Positions 25,952 through 35,830 are shown, counted from the stretch's first letter. The stretch is DNA of 64,000 bases from Edaphobacter bradus (GCF_025685645.1 NZ_JAGSYF010000001.1:1-64000), one strand, 5' to 3'. Notes: generated by a model from the sequence alone, not told the origin. Translations and numbers: made by a program.

Positions 25952-26067
25952 TTGCCGTCAGAATACACGCAAATTCTTTGAAATAGCAGGCAATTCCGCC
26001 TGACTGCAGAGTTGAAGCTACCGCTGGCCCGTTGAAACCACCGCAACGCGATCTCGTCTAAGTCGAT

Positions 26068-27276
26068 ATGAAGGACCTTCGTTCCATCCGGCTACCGCAT
26101 TTCGCCGGCCTGCTGTTGCTGCTTCCGGTCTCTCTCCACGCCCAACAAGCCGCCGCGGATCAGAAACCCGTTGGATCCGCTGCCACCATCTCGGTCGACG
26201 CCCGCCTGGTCAACCTTCCGGTCGTTGTGCGGGACAAGAAGGGCGCGCTCGTCCAGAGCCTCACCAAAGACGACTTTACCCTGCAGGTGGATGGTCATCC
26301 CCAGACCATCCGCTACTTCGACATCGACAAGGACCTGCCGCTCACCCTCGGCCTGCTGGTCGATACCAGCCTCTCCCAGCGCAAGGCCATTGACGACGAG
26401 CGCACAGCGTCGAGCGCCTTCCTCGACCAAATGTTGACCAACTCGAAGGACCAGGCCTTCGTCATCCAGTTTGCCCACCAGACCGAACTGCTGCAGGACC
26501 TGACCTCTTCGCGGCCGAAGCTGCAGGAGGCCCTCAAGGAGCTGGACACCCCCGGAACCGGCTCCAGCGCCCATGATCCCGACGACTCAAGCAGTAGCTC
26601 CGGCGGTAACAACGGCAATAATAGCGGCCGCCGCCGCTATCGCTCCGGAGGCACCACGCTATATGACGCCAACTTCCTCGCCTCCGACGAGTTGATGGTG
26701 AAGCAGAAGGGGCGCAAGGCCCTCATTATCCTCTCCGACGGCGTCGACAACGGCTCGAAGGAGTCGCTGGCCAAGTCCATCGAGACCGCCCAGCGGGCTG
26801 ACACCGTCATCTACGCCATTTACTTCAAGGGCGAGGAGCCGCAGGACTTCGGCGACCGTCAGCGGAGCAGCGGCGGACGCTTCCCGGGCGGAGGCTACCC
26901 TGGGGGTGGTCCTTTTCCTGGAGGCGGCGGTGGTGGTTATCCTGGCGGCGGCGGGGGCGGTTATCCTGGCGGTGGCGGAGGCTATCCCGGCGGTGGGGGT
27001 CGCGGCGGCGGCAACCCGGGAACGAGCCACGCGGACGGCAAGAAGATCCTCGAGCGCATGGCCACCGAGACCGGCGGCCGCCTCTTCGAGGTCAACAAGA
27101 AGCAGACCTTCGCCCAGATCTATACACAGATCGCCGAGGAGCTTCGCGCCCAGTACCGCCTCGGCTACACCCTCGACCCGGCGACCGCAGCCGAAGGCTA
27201 CCATCAGGTTGATCTCGCTACGAAGAAGAAGGATCTCTACGTCCAGACCCGCGGCGGCTACTATATCGGCAAGTAA
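26068..27276 (+). CDS. VWFA-related acidobacterial exported protein
   Basis: A 402-residue exported protein with a signal peptide (residues about 1-25) and a von Willebrand A domain. The domain carries a MIDAS motif DTSLS (99-103) and the later LIILSDGVDNGSKESLAK block, matching the VWFA-related acidobacterial family (TIGR03436). A glycine-rich insert of about 45 residues (271-315, built of PGGGGGGY-like units) interrupts the domain. An insertion-tolerant loop is likely, since the C-terminal conserved part (ILERMATETGGRLFEV and AEELRAQYRLGY) is intact. Function is unknown; such proteins are numerous in Acidobacteria. Confidence 0.9.
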   Translation: MKDLRSIRLPHFAGLLLLLPVSLHAQQAAADQKPVGSAATISVDARLVNLPVVVRDKKGALVQSLTKDDFTLQVDGHPQTIRYFDIDKDLPLTLGLLVDTSLSQRKAIDDERTASSAFLDQMLTNSKDQAFVIQFAHQTELLQDLTSSRPKLQEALKELDTPGTGSSAHDPDDSSSSSGGNNGNNSGRRRYRSGGTTLYDANFLASDELMVKQKGRKALIILSDGVDNGSKESLAKSIETAQRADTVIYAIYFKGEEPQDFGDRQRSSGGRFPGGGYPGGGPFPGGGGGGYPGGGGGGYPGGGGGYPGGGGRGGGNPGTSHADGKKILERMATETGGRLFEVNKKQTFAQIYTQIAEELRAQYRLGYTLDPATAAEGYHQVDLATKKKDLYVQTRGGYYIGK

Positions 27277-27413
27277 GTGCTGATTTACTCGGTAGATACG
27301 CCGCTTCCGCTGATATTATAGGGAGGACCCGCCGGCCACTGTTTTGCGACCTGGCGCGTCTCTAGCGCATCATCAAATAGGAGCGGCTCAGATCGTTCCA
27401 GAGGGAAGATTTT

Positions 27414-27899
27414 ATGCGACTTCAAACCCGTGTTGCCGCCGGCATCCTGGCCATGTCTCTAGCGGCGCTCACCCCGTCTTTCGCTCAGATGGCGCCACCG
27501 TTCATCAAAAAGCATCTCTACTCCACCACAGCCGACCCCAACGCCGATATCGCCGCCGCCCTCAAACAGGCTCGTGCCGAGCACAAGCGTGTCATTCTCG
27601 ACTTCGGCGGTGACTGGTGCGGTGACTGCCAGGTTCTCGACATCTACATGCACCAGAGCCCCAACGCCGAGCTGCTCGAGAAACACTTTGTCATCGTGCA
27701 CATCGACATCGGCCATATGGACCACAACGTCAACGTCGCCGACAGATATAAGGTGCCGATCAATAAGGGCGTTCCGGCTCTCGCCGTTCTCGACGCGCAC
27801 GGAAACCTCCTCTACTCGCAGAAGAACAAGGAGTTTGAGAACATGCGCAACATGAACTCCCAGGACGTCACCAACTTCCTCAATCGCTGGAAGGCCTAG
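27414..27899 (+). CDS. Exported thioredoxin-fold protein
   Basis: A 161-residue protein with a signal peptide (MRLQTRVAAGILAMSLAALT, cleavage near AQ) and a thioredoxin fold. The redox motif is WCGDC (residues 68-72) in VILDFGGDWCGDCQVLD, and the cis-Pro loop is GVPALAVLDAHG. The WCGDC form resembles the Thioredoxin_7/DsbD-gamma-like group; it should act as a periplasmic thiol oxidoreductase. GAGGGAAG is a good ribosome binding site. Confidence 0.9.
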   Translation: MRLQTRVAAGILAMSLAALTPSFAQMAPPFIKKHLYSTTADPNADIAAALKQARAEHKRVILDFGGDWCGDCQVLDIYMHQSPNAELLEKHFVIVHIDIGHMDHNVNVADRYKVPINKGVPALAVLDAHGNLLYSQKNKEFENMRNMNSQDVTNFLNRWKA

Positions 27900-27923
27900 A
27901 GTTTTCCTCTCGACCATGTATGC

Positions 27924-28847
27924 TTGCGGGCATACCCCGTGAAAAAGCTCCTTCGCATCCCGGTCGTGTTCCACAGCGCCGCCCTCAGCGCTGCGGACCA
28001 TGATGCGTTCAATCTGGCACAGTCGGCTGCGTACTCAGCCATGCTGTCGCTCTTCCCGGCGCTCATCTTTGCGGCGTCCATTATTGCGCTGCTGCCTGGC
28101 GCGACGCACATTCGTGGACAGGTGGGCACTGTGTTTAGCCGACTTCTTCCGCCCGAAGTCATCCCTCTGCTTGCAGGCTACTTCGCTCCGGCTTCCTCGC
28201 ACTACAGATCGGCCAATGCCCTTATCGTCGCATTCTTTTTCTCGGTAACGGGGGCTTCCGGCGTCATCGTTACCTTCATGGAGGGCATTCGCCGCGCTCA
28301 CGGCCTGCCTTACGACTGCTGGACCTTCTGGGGACGCCGCCTCCGCGCTTATGTTCTGGTTCCTCTCTGCCTTGTTCCGTTCGCCATCGCCAGCTCCCTC
28401 GTAGTCTTCGGACACTATCTCACTGTCTGGATCGCTTTCCATGTTGACCCTGAGATTAGCGTCCAGGTCTACTTCATCGCGCTGACTCTTCGCTGGCTCA
28501 TCGCCTTCACCGGCAGCGTCGGCCTTATCGCCGTGCTGTACCACATGGGAACCCCGCTGCGGCAGCCGTGGAAGCGCGTCGTCCCAGGAGCCATTACGGC
28601 CACAGCAATGTGGTTTCTCACAACTCTGGTCTTCGGATGGTATGTCACCCGCTTTGCCAACTACGCCCAGGTCTATGGCTCCCTCGGCGCTGGCATTGCG
28701 CTTCTGTTCTGGCTCTACATCGTCTCGCTCAGCGTGCTCTGTGGTGCAGAGTTCAACGCGCAGGTGAACCGACACATCCATAATGATGCCCCGGTTGTAA
28801 CACCCAATTCAAACGCTTCAGTCCCACGCACGGCTCCTCGCGTTTAG
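27924..28847 (+). CDS. YihY/BrkB family inner-membrane protein
   Basis: A 307-residue polytopic membrane protein of the YihY (virulence factor BrkB) family. Hallmarks are the N-terminal AQSAAYSAMLSLFPALIF and the C-terminal YGSLGAGIALLFWLYIVSLSV, then LCGAEFNAQ. About six TM helices are visible. Physiological function is unsettled, although it was once mis-called ribonuclease BN. The start is uncertain: TTG at 27924 or GTG at 27939, neither with a good ribosome binding site. Confidence 0.9.
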   Translation: MRAYPVKKLLRIPVVFHSAALSAADHDAFNLAQSAAYSAMLSLFPALIFAASIIALLPGATHIRGQVGTVFSRLLPPEVIPLLAGYFAPASSHYRSANALIVAFFFSVTGASGVIVTFMEGIRRAHGLPYDCWTFWGRRLRAYVLVPLCLVPFAIASSLVVFGHYLTVWIAFHVDPEISVQVYFIALTLRWLIAFTGSVGLIAVLYHMGTPLRQPWKRVVPGAITATAMWFLTTLVFGWYVTRFANYAQVYGSLGAGIALLFWLYIVSLSVLCGAEFNAQVNRHIHNDAPVVTPNSNASVPRTAPRV

Positions 28848-28928
28848 AATGAGCAACGGAGACTGACTCTGCTTCTGACCGCGCAAGCGGCTCCGCAAAG
28901 ATACAAAGAGGGCAAGACAAACGATCTG

Positions 28929-30476
28929 ATGAAGCAATCTATGACGAAATCCCCGAACCAGCCCCCCGCAGACTCCGGCTTCCGCGGATCCGGGCGTCTC
29001 CGTCGCGCCAAGATCGTCGCCACCCTCGGCCCTGCGTGCAGTTCCATCGATGTATTTCGCCAACTTGTTCGCGCAGGCCTTGACGTTGCCCGCCTGAATT
29101 TTTCGCACGGAAGCCACGAACAGAAGGCTGAGCTCATCCGCATGGTTCGGCAGGTCTCGCGCGAAGAGGGCAAGCCCATCTGCATCCTCGCCGATCTGCA
29201 GGGTCCGAAGATTCGCACCGGCAAGCTCAAGGACCACAAGCCCGTTCAACTCGTCGCTGGCAACAAGCTCACCATCACGCCGCGCGAGATCGCCGGAACC
29301 GCGTCCATGGTCGGAACGACATTCGCCACGCTGGCGGAGAACCTCGAGCCCGGCTCGCGCATCCTTCTCTCCGACGGCCTCATCGAGCTTCGCGTCGAGC
29401 AGGTCAAGGGTGCTGACGTCGTCTGCCAGATCGTCAACGGCGGCATACTCGGCGAGAACAAGGGCATCAACCTGCCCGGGATCCCAGTGAAGGTCCCCTC
29501 GCTCACCGAGAAGGACGAAGAAGATCTCGCCTTCGCCATCGGCCAGGGCGTCGATACCATCGCCGTCTCCTTCGTTCGCACGGCCGATGACATCCGCCAC
29601 GTCAAGAAGCGTCTCGCCGCGCTCAAATCCGACGCATGGATTATCGCCAAGCTCGAGAAGCCGCAGGCCGTCGAACATCTCGACAGCATCCTCGACGTCA
29701 CGGACGCCATCATGGTCGCACGCGGCGATCTCGGAGTCGAAGTCCCGCCCGAGAAGGTTCCCGCCATACAGAAGCACATCATTCGCCGCGCAGCGGAGTA
29801 CCGAAAGCCCGTCATCACCGCGACTCAGATGCTCGAGTCGATGATCGAGAATCCTCGCCCCACGCGCGCCGAGGCCTCCGACGTCGCCAACGCCATCTAT
29901 GACGGCTCGGACGCCGTCATGCTCTCAGGCGAAAGCGCCGTCGGCAAATATCCCGTCGAAGCCGTCGCGATGATGGCCAAGATCGTCGCTGAGACTGAGC
30001 AGCAGATCCGCCTCGACCCGCCGTCGACGCGCCGCCATCCGCGAGGGATTCAGCTCTCCGTTGCCGAGACTATCTGCGAGTGCATGGCGCACTCCGCAGA
30101 AGACCTCGATCTCGCAGCCATCGCGATCTTCACGGAGTCCGGCGCGACAGCCCGCCTGCTCTCCAAGTACCGCCCTGACCCGCCGATCTTCGCGCTCTCT
30201 CCCTTCGAGAACGTCATCAATCGGTCAGTGCTCCTCTGGGGGACGTATCCGATTCTCTGTGGCCGCTTCCACGACACCGACAGTCTGGTCCGCATGGCCG
30301 AGGATATGCTCGAAGAACACGGCCATGTTCACGAGCGCCAGATCGTCGGCATCGTCGCCGGAACCCGCACTAAGTCCGGCGCGACGAACTTCATGCGCCT
30401 GCACATGATCGGCGACCGCGACACCGAACCAGCGAAGCCGCAGCCTGCGAAGAATGCCACTAAGAAGAAGCGCTGA
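28929..30476 (+). CDS. pyk: Pyruvate kinase
   Basis: A 515-residue pyruvate kinase, which makes pyruvate and ATP from phosphoenolpyruvate and ADP. Signatures are RAKIVATLGPACSS, the K-binding NFSHG, the active-site block DAWIIAKLEKPQAVEHLD, MVARGDLGVEVPPEKVPAIQ and ATQMLESMIENP. The C-terminal regulatory domain is complete, followed by a basic Ala/Lys tail. An in-frame second ATG at 28941 is a possible alternative start. A clean terminator follows. Confidence 0.97.
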   Translation: MKQSMTKSPNQPPADSGFRGSGRLRRAKIVATLGPACSSIDVFRQLVRAGLDVARLNFSHGSHEQKAELIRMVRQVSREEGKPICILADLQGPKIRTGKLKDHKPVQLVAGNKLTITPREIAGTASMVGTTFATLAENLEPGSRILLSDGLIELRVEQVKGADVVCQIVNGGILGENKGINLPGIPVKVPSLTEKDEEDLAFAIGQGVDTIAVSFVRTADDIRHVKKRLAALKSDAWIIAKLEKPQAVEHLDSILDVTDAIMVARGDLGVEVPPEKVPAIQKHIIRRAAEYRKPVITATQMLESMIENPRPTRAEASDVANAIYDGSDAVMLSGESAVGKYPVEAVAMMAKIVAETEQQIRLDPPSTRRHPRGIQLSVAETICECMAHSAEDLDLAAIAIFTESGATARLLSKYRPDPPIFALSPFENVINRSVLLWGTYPILCGRFHDTDSLVRMAEDMLEEHGHVHERQIVGIVAGTRTKSGATNFMRLHMIGDRDTEPAKPQPAKNATKKKR

Positions 30477-30492
30477 GCTGACTCCATGGAAT

Positions 30493-30530
30493 GAAACGCC
30501 GCCCCGTTTGAGGCGGCGTTTCTCTTTCTG
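30493..30530 (+). terminator. Rho-independent terminator after pyk
   Basis: An 11-bp stem GAAACGCCGCC (30493-30503) pairs with 30512-30522 around an eight-base loop and is followed by TCTTTCTG. It lies between pyk and the convergent DUF6807 gene. Confidence 0.85.
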
Positions 30531-30540
30531 AAGGAGGAAT

Positions 30541-31575
30541 CTACTTCGATTCGGCGTTGAACGCATCCGCCGCACGGTTCATCTCATCCGCTGACGCCGC
30601 ATGCGAGAACAGCATCACGCTGTAGTGAAATGTCGTGCTCTGCCCCTTCTCCAGCGTGTAGTTAAACGGTGCCTGTTTCGGATCGAAGATGCTTCGGCCC
30701 AGTGGATTCGCCGCAAACAGCCCATACCCGCGCGCGTGCCAGTAGGTCGGATACCCGGGATTGCCAGTGTGGTCGAAGACCGCGACCGTCTCAGTATGGC
30801 CGCCCGTTGTGCCTACGAGCTCGCACCAGCGTCCGCGCGTTCCCCACGCAGAATCGCCCTGCTTGCCCTCGCTCGTCAGGTAGACCCCCGTGGCCCCCGC
30901 GGTTGGCGCGCCCACCGTCGTCGGCCGCCCGCTCGCATCGGCGAAGGTCCCGCCTTTCTCGGTCGCTGACTCCAGAAAATGTGCCACGCGAATCCCCAGC
31001 ACACCCTCCTTGTCATCGCGGAAGGCCGCGCGGTCCAGTGCGGTCATCGTAGCTGTCACATCGATCACGCGCGAATCTCCTTTCTGCGAGAAGACGTACC
31101 GCGTCGTCTGCTTCAGGATCTCCTTGTTCGCGCCCGTCACCCAGACCGAATCGACCACCAGTTCGCCGCGATCTTTGCCGCTTTTGGTGGAGACGATCCT
31201 CGTATGATTGATCGTCCCCATCTTGCCGCGGTCAGCGTCCTTGATCGCATCCGAGTTGTTCCAGAAGTCGAAGCCGTTCACGTTGCCGTAGTTGAACCAC
31301 ATGCCAGCGTGGTGCGGATGATCTACCCGCTCCGTCTCGCGCGGCGCAAGCGGATAGCCTCGTGTTACCGTCACGCCATCCTCAGCGATAAGAGGGAAGA
31401 GAACCGGCTTCTTCAGTGTCGAAGGCCACGTGTACGAGGTGAAAGGTTGGCCGTCGATTGTGATGTCAACCCTCTGATGCCCCTCGTCCGGAACTACCTG
31501 AACACCCTTGGCAGCTGCGCTCGCCACCGGCGGTCCACTTATCATCAGCGCACAACCTAACAGCAGACTACGCAC
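30541..31575 (-). CDS. Exported PmoA-like (DUF6807) protein
   Basis: A 344-residue protein. The GTG at 31575 gives a clean signal peptide (MRSLLLGCALMISGPPVASA) and sits just after GGAGGAAAGG, so it is preferred to the longer frame. The body matches the PmoA/DUF6807 family: DHPHHAGMWFNYGNVNGFDFW, then TTFHYSVMLFSHA near the end. These proteins sit with Gfo/Idh oxidoreductases in carbohydrate-degrading bacteria, but no enzymatic activity is established. The start overlaps the upstream Gfo/Idh stop by eight bases, so the two are translationally coupled. Confidence 0.85.
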   Translation of the reverse strand: MRSLLLGCALMISGPPVASAAAKGVQVVPDEGHQRVDITIDGQPFTSYTWPSTLKKPVLFPLIAEDGVTVTRGYPLAPRETERVDHPHHAGMWFNYGNVNGFDFWNNSDAIKDADRGKMGTINHTRIVSTKSGKDRGELVVDSVWVTGANKEILKQTTRYVFSQKGDSRVIDVTATMTALDRAAFRDDKEGVLGIRVAHFLESATEKGGTFADASGRPTTVGAPTAGATGVYLTSEGKQGDSAWGTRGRWCELVGTTGGHTETVAVFDHTGNPGYPTYWHARGYGLFAANPLGRSIFDPKQAPFNYTLEKGQSTTFHYSVMLFSHAASADEMNRAADAFNAESK

Positions 31576-32917
31576 GGACCTTTCCTCCGGCCACAATCCG
31601 CTGCGTCTTATCGTCGAAGGTCACGCGCTCGCCCGTCTGCATCGCCGCAATCGTCATGCACAACGCTACCGAGTGGCTGTAGCCTGCATCCACGTTTGCA
31701 TTCGGCTGCTTGCGCGAGCGAACGCACTCCATCCAGTTGCGTATGTTGGCCGAGGTCTGCGGATCGGCGCCCGTGTTGGCCGCAGTCGAGACCTCCTGCG
31801 TCTCGCCGAGCGAAAACGTTCCCAGGAGGTTCGCTTTCATCCCCATCTCCGCCGCCGCCTTCGCTGTCAGGCCGCCCGTGGCGTTCACCACCTGCTTGTC
31901 CATGTCCAGCGAGCCGCCATTCGAGTAGTAGATCTCCTTTACGCTGCCGGCCGAGTTCGTCTGCCGCGAGGAGTAGAGCACCTGGAAGCCCTTCGACATA
32001 TCATCCAGCGGACCGTAGTCGAAGACCGCCGTCAGCGTATCCCAGTTTTTGCGTCCGTCGTGCCACTGGTAGATTCCGCCGTTGGCTACAACACTCCGCG
32101 GATGCGGGAATCCGCTGAACCAGTGCACCGTATCGATCTGGTGCACCAGCCATTGATCGGGAATCCCCGACGAATACGGCCAGAAGAGCCGGAACTCAAG
32201 ATATTTCCGCGCATCGAACGGCTCAGACGGATTGTCCATCAGATAGCGCTTCCAGTCCGTGTCCTGCTCCTTCAGCAGGGGAACCACATCGGGCCGCCGC
32301 CAGCGCCCCGGCTGGTTGACGTTCCACGTCATCTCCACCATGTTGATGTCGCCGAACCTGCCGGACTTGATGTAGTCGTACGCCTTCTGATAGCTCGGCG
32401 TGCTGCGCCGCTGCGTTCCGATCTGCACAACCTGCCCGCTCGCGTGCACCGCTTCGCGAATCGCCCGTGCGTCCTTCATCGTGTGGGCCAGCGGCTTCTC
32501 GACGTATGCATCGCGCCCGGCCTTCACTGCCTCCACTCCGTGTTTTGCGTGCTGAAAGTCCGCGGTTGCAATCAATACCGCATCGACGTCCTTGCGTGCG
32601 TACAACTCATCGTTGTTCCGAACCGTCTCCACCTTCGGCCCGCCAAGCTTTTCGATGTAGGCCACACCGTCCTCGCGCCGGCGGCTCCAGAGATCTGAGA
32701 TTGCCACGAACTCGAAGTTCAATTCCTTCGAGTGCTGCAGGAAGGAAGGAATCAGGGCCTGCTTCATGCGGTCGCCGCAGCCCACCACGCTAACGCGCAC
32801 CCGGTCGTTGGCTCCAATGATCTTTGCGTAACTGGTCGCGTTCCACGTTGCAACCGTCCCCGCGACTGCTGCGCCCATCTTGATGAACTCCCGCCGACTC
32901 GTCTCCTGCAATCCCAT
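31568..32917 (-). CDS. Tat-exported Gfo/Idh/MocA-family oxidoreductase
   Basis: A 449-residue NAD(P)-dependent oxidoreductase. The start at 32917 follows GAGGAGC and gives a twin-arginine signal (TSRREFIKMGAAVAGTVATW). The Rossmann motif is VRVSVVGCGDRMKQA, and the catalytic block is AYVEKPLAHTMKDARAI (EKP). The longer frame back to 33073 has no homology pattern. Such periplasmic, cofactor-preloaded Gfo/Idh proteins usually act on sugars or sugar acids; the substrate is unknown. It forms an overlapping two-gene operon with the DUF6807 gene. Confidence 0.92.
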   Translation of the reverse strand: MGLQETSRREFIKMGAAVAGTVATWNATSYAKIIGANDRVRVSVVGCGDRMKQALIPSFLQHSKELNFEFVAISDLWSRRREDGVAYIEKLGGPKVETVRNNDELYARKDVDAVLIATADFQHAKHGVEAVKAGRDAYVEKPLAHTMKDARAIREAVHASGQVVQIGTQRRSTPSYQKAYDYIKSGRFGDINMVEMTWNVNQPGRWRRPDVVPLLKEQDTDWKRYLMDNPSEPFDARKYLEFRLFWPYSSGIPDQWLVHQIDTVHWFSGFPHPRSVVANGGIYQWHDGRKNWDTLTAVFDYGPLDDMSKGFQVLYSSRQTNSAGSVKEIYYSNGGSLDMDKQVVNATGGLTAKAAAEMGMKANLLGTFSLGETQEVSTAANTGADPQTSANIRNWMECVRSRKQPNANVDAGYSHSVALCMTIAAMQTGERVTFDDKTQRIVAGGKVRA

Positions 32918-33145
32918 CGTTCGCTCCTCGAGGTCTATCTGCCGAATGGCGCAGCCCTGGCTCGTTACGAAAACGAGTTCGCTGCTTGAACCGTGGCGAG
33001 CGAAGTGTACAAAAGTTGCAAGAGGTCTGGCCACCAAGAAATGAAATGGTTCGGTAAGCAAACAAATCGCCATGCAACGCCTTATATTTCAACGAAATTA
33101 TGAGGCTTGTCAGGTGGAGATGGAGCAGTGGTACATCCAATGCGG

Positions 33146-33697
33146 TTACCGCAACAGCGGAACATAGGCGCGCGTCGAGCGCCGATACTCCAGGAACTGC
33201 TGCCCAAACCGCGCCTCCAATAGGCGATCCTCGGCCCGCACACGAATCTCCGTGCCCACCAGGAAGATTGCGGTCGCCACGACGAACAGCAGCGGTGAAG
33301 CGGCCATGAAACCGATCCCCCACAGCGCGCACAGCATCGATGCGTAGATCGGGTGCCTTACCAGCCGGTAGGGTCCCTGGCGGACCAGTTCATGGTTCGC
33401 GTCGATCGCCGCGTCGAGCCGGAGGTGCTGCCGTCCCAACACACGAGTTGCTGACCACGACAGCAGATTCGCGGACACCAGAAGCAGCGTCGAAGCCACA
33501 ACCCGCCAAAGCCCGGGCGACGCCTCCCAGAAGCGGCTCTGCAGCATCACCGTGTATCCCACCAACTCCAGCAGCATGCCCCATCGCGCACGCTTGTCGA
33601 GGCTCTGCGGAGCGCTCATGTTCCATCCGGTCAGCGCAAAGGGCAGTAGCCAGAGCACGACTCCCGCAATCACGATGGTGTAGGCATACACGGGCAC
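33146..33697 (-). CDS. Isoprenylcysteine-carboxyl-methyltransferase-like membrane protein
   Basis: A 183-residue integral membrane protein with the ICMT/PEMT signature at its C-terminus: ELVRQGPYRLVRHPIYASML, then RAEDRLLEARFGQQFLEY. The His-Pro and Glu-Glu-like positions form the S-adenosylmethionine and substrate pocket in this family. About five hydrophobic segments are seen. The GTG at 33697 is the likely start. In bacteria the methyl acceptor is generally unknown. It is divergent from mutL with 57 bases between them. Confidence 0.85.
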   Translation of the reverse strand: MPVYAYTIVIAGVVLWLLPFALTGWNMSAPQSLDKRARWGMLLELVGYTVMLQSRFWEASPGLWRVVASTLLLVSANLLSWSATRVLGRQHLRLDAAIDANHELVRQGPYRLVRHPIYASMLCALWGIGFMAASPLLFVVATAIFLVGTEIRVRAEDRLLEARFGQQFLEYRRSTRAYVPLLR

Positions 33698-33754
33698 AGT
33701 GCCATTAGACCACCATCGCCAGAGGCACGTCGCGGTTGCCCTTACAATCTCCTA

Positions 33755-35746
33755 ATGGGCCGCATCCGCATCCTCTCCGACCTCGTGGCGAACCAGATCG
33801 CCGCCGGTGAAGTCGTCGAGCGCCCGGCCTCAGTCGTCAAGGAGCTACTCGAAAACTCCCTCGACGCAGGAGCCTCTCGCATCCGCATCGAGATCGAAGG
33901 CGGCGGCCGCAAGCTCATCCGCATCTCCGACAATGGCCACGGCATGGTGCGCGACGACGCTCTGCTCGCCTTCGAGCGCCACGCGACCTCTAAGCTCCGC
34001 ACCGCCGACGATCTCCTCTCCATCGCCACCCTCGGTTTCCGCGGCGAGGCGCTGCCGTCCATCGCGAGCGTATCGCGCCTTACGCTCGAGACTCGCGACC
34101 CCGCTGACGAAGCTGGCACCGTTCTCGAGATCGCGGGAGGCAACATCCTCCGTGTGGAAGACGCCGGCCTTCCCGCCGGCACCACCATTACGATCCGCGA
34201 TCTCTTCTTCAACACACCCGCGCGCCGCAAATTTCTCCGCACCGAGCAGACTGAGCTCTCGCACATCGCCGCGCTCGTCACCCACTACGCGCTAGCCAAC
34301 CCAACGAAGCACTTCGAACTGCACTCGGCGACGCAGGCGCTGCTCACCGCGCCGTCCGTGCCCAACGCCGCCGACCGCCTCTTCCAGATCTTCGGCAAGG
34401 ACACCACCGGCTACATGCTTCCCATCGCTGCCGAGCAGGACTTCGCGCACGCCGGCCTGCCTGAACCTCCGCCATGGAAGCGCGAACCCGACTACGAGCC
34501 GCCCGCTCCGGGCCATCTTCGCCTCGCCGGCTTCATCTCCAAGCCCGAGTTGCAGAAGCTCAATCGCAACTCCATCTACGTCTTCGTCAATCATCGCCTT
34601 ATCCGCGACAAGCTCATCCTCCACGCACTCACCGAGGCCTACCGCAACATCATTCCGCCGACGTCATTTCCCGTCGTCCTCCTCTTCCTCGAGATGCCTC
34701 CCGAAGAGGTCGACGCCAACGTGCATCCCGCGAAGACCGAAGTCCGCTTCCGCCAGTCGGCCTTCGTGCACGACTTCGTCCGCGACACGGTCCGCACTGT
34801 GCTGATGCAGGCGCGCCCAGCCGCCAGCTTCGCCGCCGCGCTCAACAACGGCCGGTACGGACCGGAGAGCTCACTGCTGCTCGACGTAAGCCCGCTCCCC
34901 GACGGTCCAATCCCACCGGTCTTCGATCCCACGCGCGAGCCCGCCACCTTCCCGCAATCCGAACCCGAGCCTACCGCTGCCGACACTGTTCCTTTCACGA
35001 CGGCAAAATCTCCCAGCTTCACCCTCGCCGCACCCATCGTTCCGCCATCGCCCGGACGCTTCGCCTATCCCGGCCACTCCATCCCCGTTGGCTACGAGGC
35101 CACCGCGCCCGCGACTCACGAGCCAGGCACCAACGGCGCGCCGCAACAGACGGACACGCTCTACGCGCTCTCGACGCTAAAGCCGCTCGGCCAGCTTCGC
35201 GACTCCTTCATCCTTGCCGTCAACGAAGAGGGCCTCTGGATCATCGACCAGCACGTCGCGCACGAGCGCATCCTCTTTGAAAAGGTCCTCCGCGAGAGAA
35301 CAACGGAGCAGGTGCAGAAGCAACGCCTCCTCATGCCGCTGCTCATCGACCTCCTCCCCGCGCAGATGCTCTCCTTCGCCGAGATTGCCGACGAGCTGCA
35401 ACGCAACGGCTTCGAGGTCGAGCCCTTCGGTCCGCGTACACTCGCCGTCAAGGCCGCGCCCGTAGGCCTCGAAGGCAGGGAACTCGAGCAGATGCTACAG
35501 GAGGTCCTCGAAGCTCCCGATCGTAACCAGCAGGCTGAAAATGCCGAGGCCCGCCGTCGCCGCATCGCCGCCTCCATCGCCTGCCACGCGGCCATCAAGA
35601 TCAACCAGCCCCTCGAACCCACCAAAATCGAGTGGCTCCTCAACGAACTAGCCAAGACCGAACACCCCACCGCCTGCCCCCATGGCCGGCCTATTGCGCT
35701 GCGTTACTCCCACAGGGACATTCAACGCGCCTTCCAGCGCATCTGA
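33755..35746 (+). CDS. mutL: DNA mismatch repair protein MutL
   Basis: A 663-residue MutL. The GHKL ATPase motifs are all present: NQIAAGEVVERPASVVKELL with catalytic Glu, DNGHGM, and GFRGEALPSIASVS. After a Pro/Thr-rich linker, the C-terminal domain carries the endonuclease metal motif as DQHVAHERILFE (consensus DQHAxxExxxxE, with Val for the first Ala) and ACPHGRP. It is therefore probably a nicking MutL of the non-E. coli type. mutS is not in the window. A bidirectional terminator follows. Confidence 0.97.
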   Translation: MGRIRILSDLVANQIAAGEVVERPASVVKELLENSLDAGASRIRIEIEGGGRKLIRISDNGHGMVRDDALLAFERHATSKLRTADDLLSIATLGFRGEALPSIASVSRLTLETRDPADEAGTVLEIAGGNILRVEDAGLPAGTTITIRDLFFNTPARRKFLRTEQTELSHIAALVTHYALANPTKHFELHSATQALLTAPSVPNAADRLFQIFGKDTTGYMLPIAAEQDFAHAGLPEPPPWKREPDYEPPAPGHLRLAGFISKPELQKLNRNSIYVFVNHRLIRDKLILHALTEAYRNIIPPTSFPVVLLFLEMPPEEVDANVHPAKTEVRFRQSAFVHDFVRDTVRTVLMQARPAASFAAALNNGRYGPESSLLLDVSPLPDGPIPPVFDPTREPATFPQSEPEPTAADTVPFTTAKSPSFTLAAPIVPPSPGRFAYPGHSIPVGYEATAPATHEPGTNGAPQQTDTLYALSTLKPLGQLRDSFILAVNEEGLWIIDQHVAHERILFEKVLRERTTEQVQKQRLLMPLLIDLLPAQMLSFAEIADELQRNGFEVEPFGPRTLAVKAAPVGLEGRELEQMLQEVLEAPDRNQQAENAEARRRRIAASIACHAAIKINQPLEPTKIEWLLNELAKTEHPTACPHGRPIALRYSHRDIQRAFQRI

Positions 35747-35767
35747 GCTTTGTCACTTCCAAAAGAG

Positions 35768-35800
35768 GAAAGCGGCTTCGAACCTCGAAGCCGCTTTCTT
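35768..35800. terminator. Bidirectional terminator after mutL
   Basis: A perfect 14-bp stem GAAAGCGGCTTCGA (35768-35781) pairs with 35785-35798 around a three-base loop. TTTCTT follows on the + strand and TTTCCTCTTTT on the - strand. It serves mutL and the convergent exported protein. Confidence 0.85.
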
Positions 35801-35830
35801 CGTCACGTTAACCAACCATCTTAGCGGTTG

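Noticed and set aside
27284..27319. TTTACT and TATTAT as a promoter for the thioredoxin gene
   Set aside because: The spacer is about 24 bases, too long for a sigma-70 promoter.
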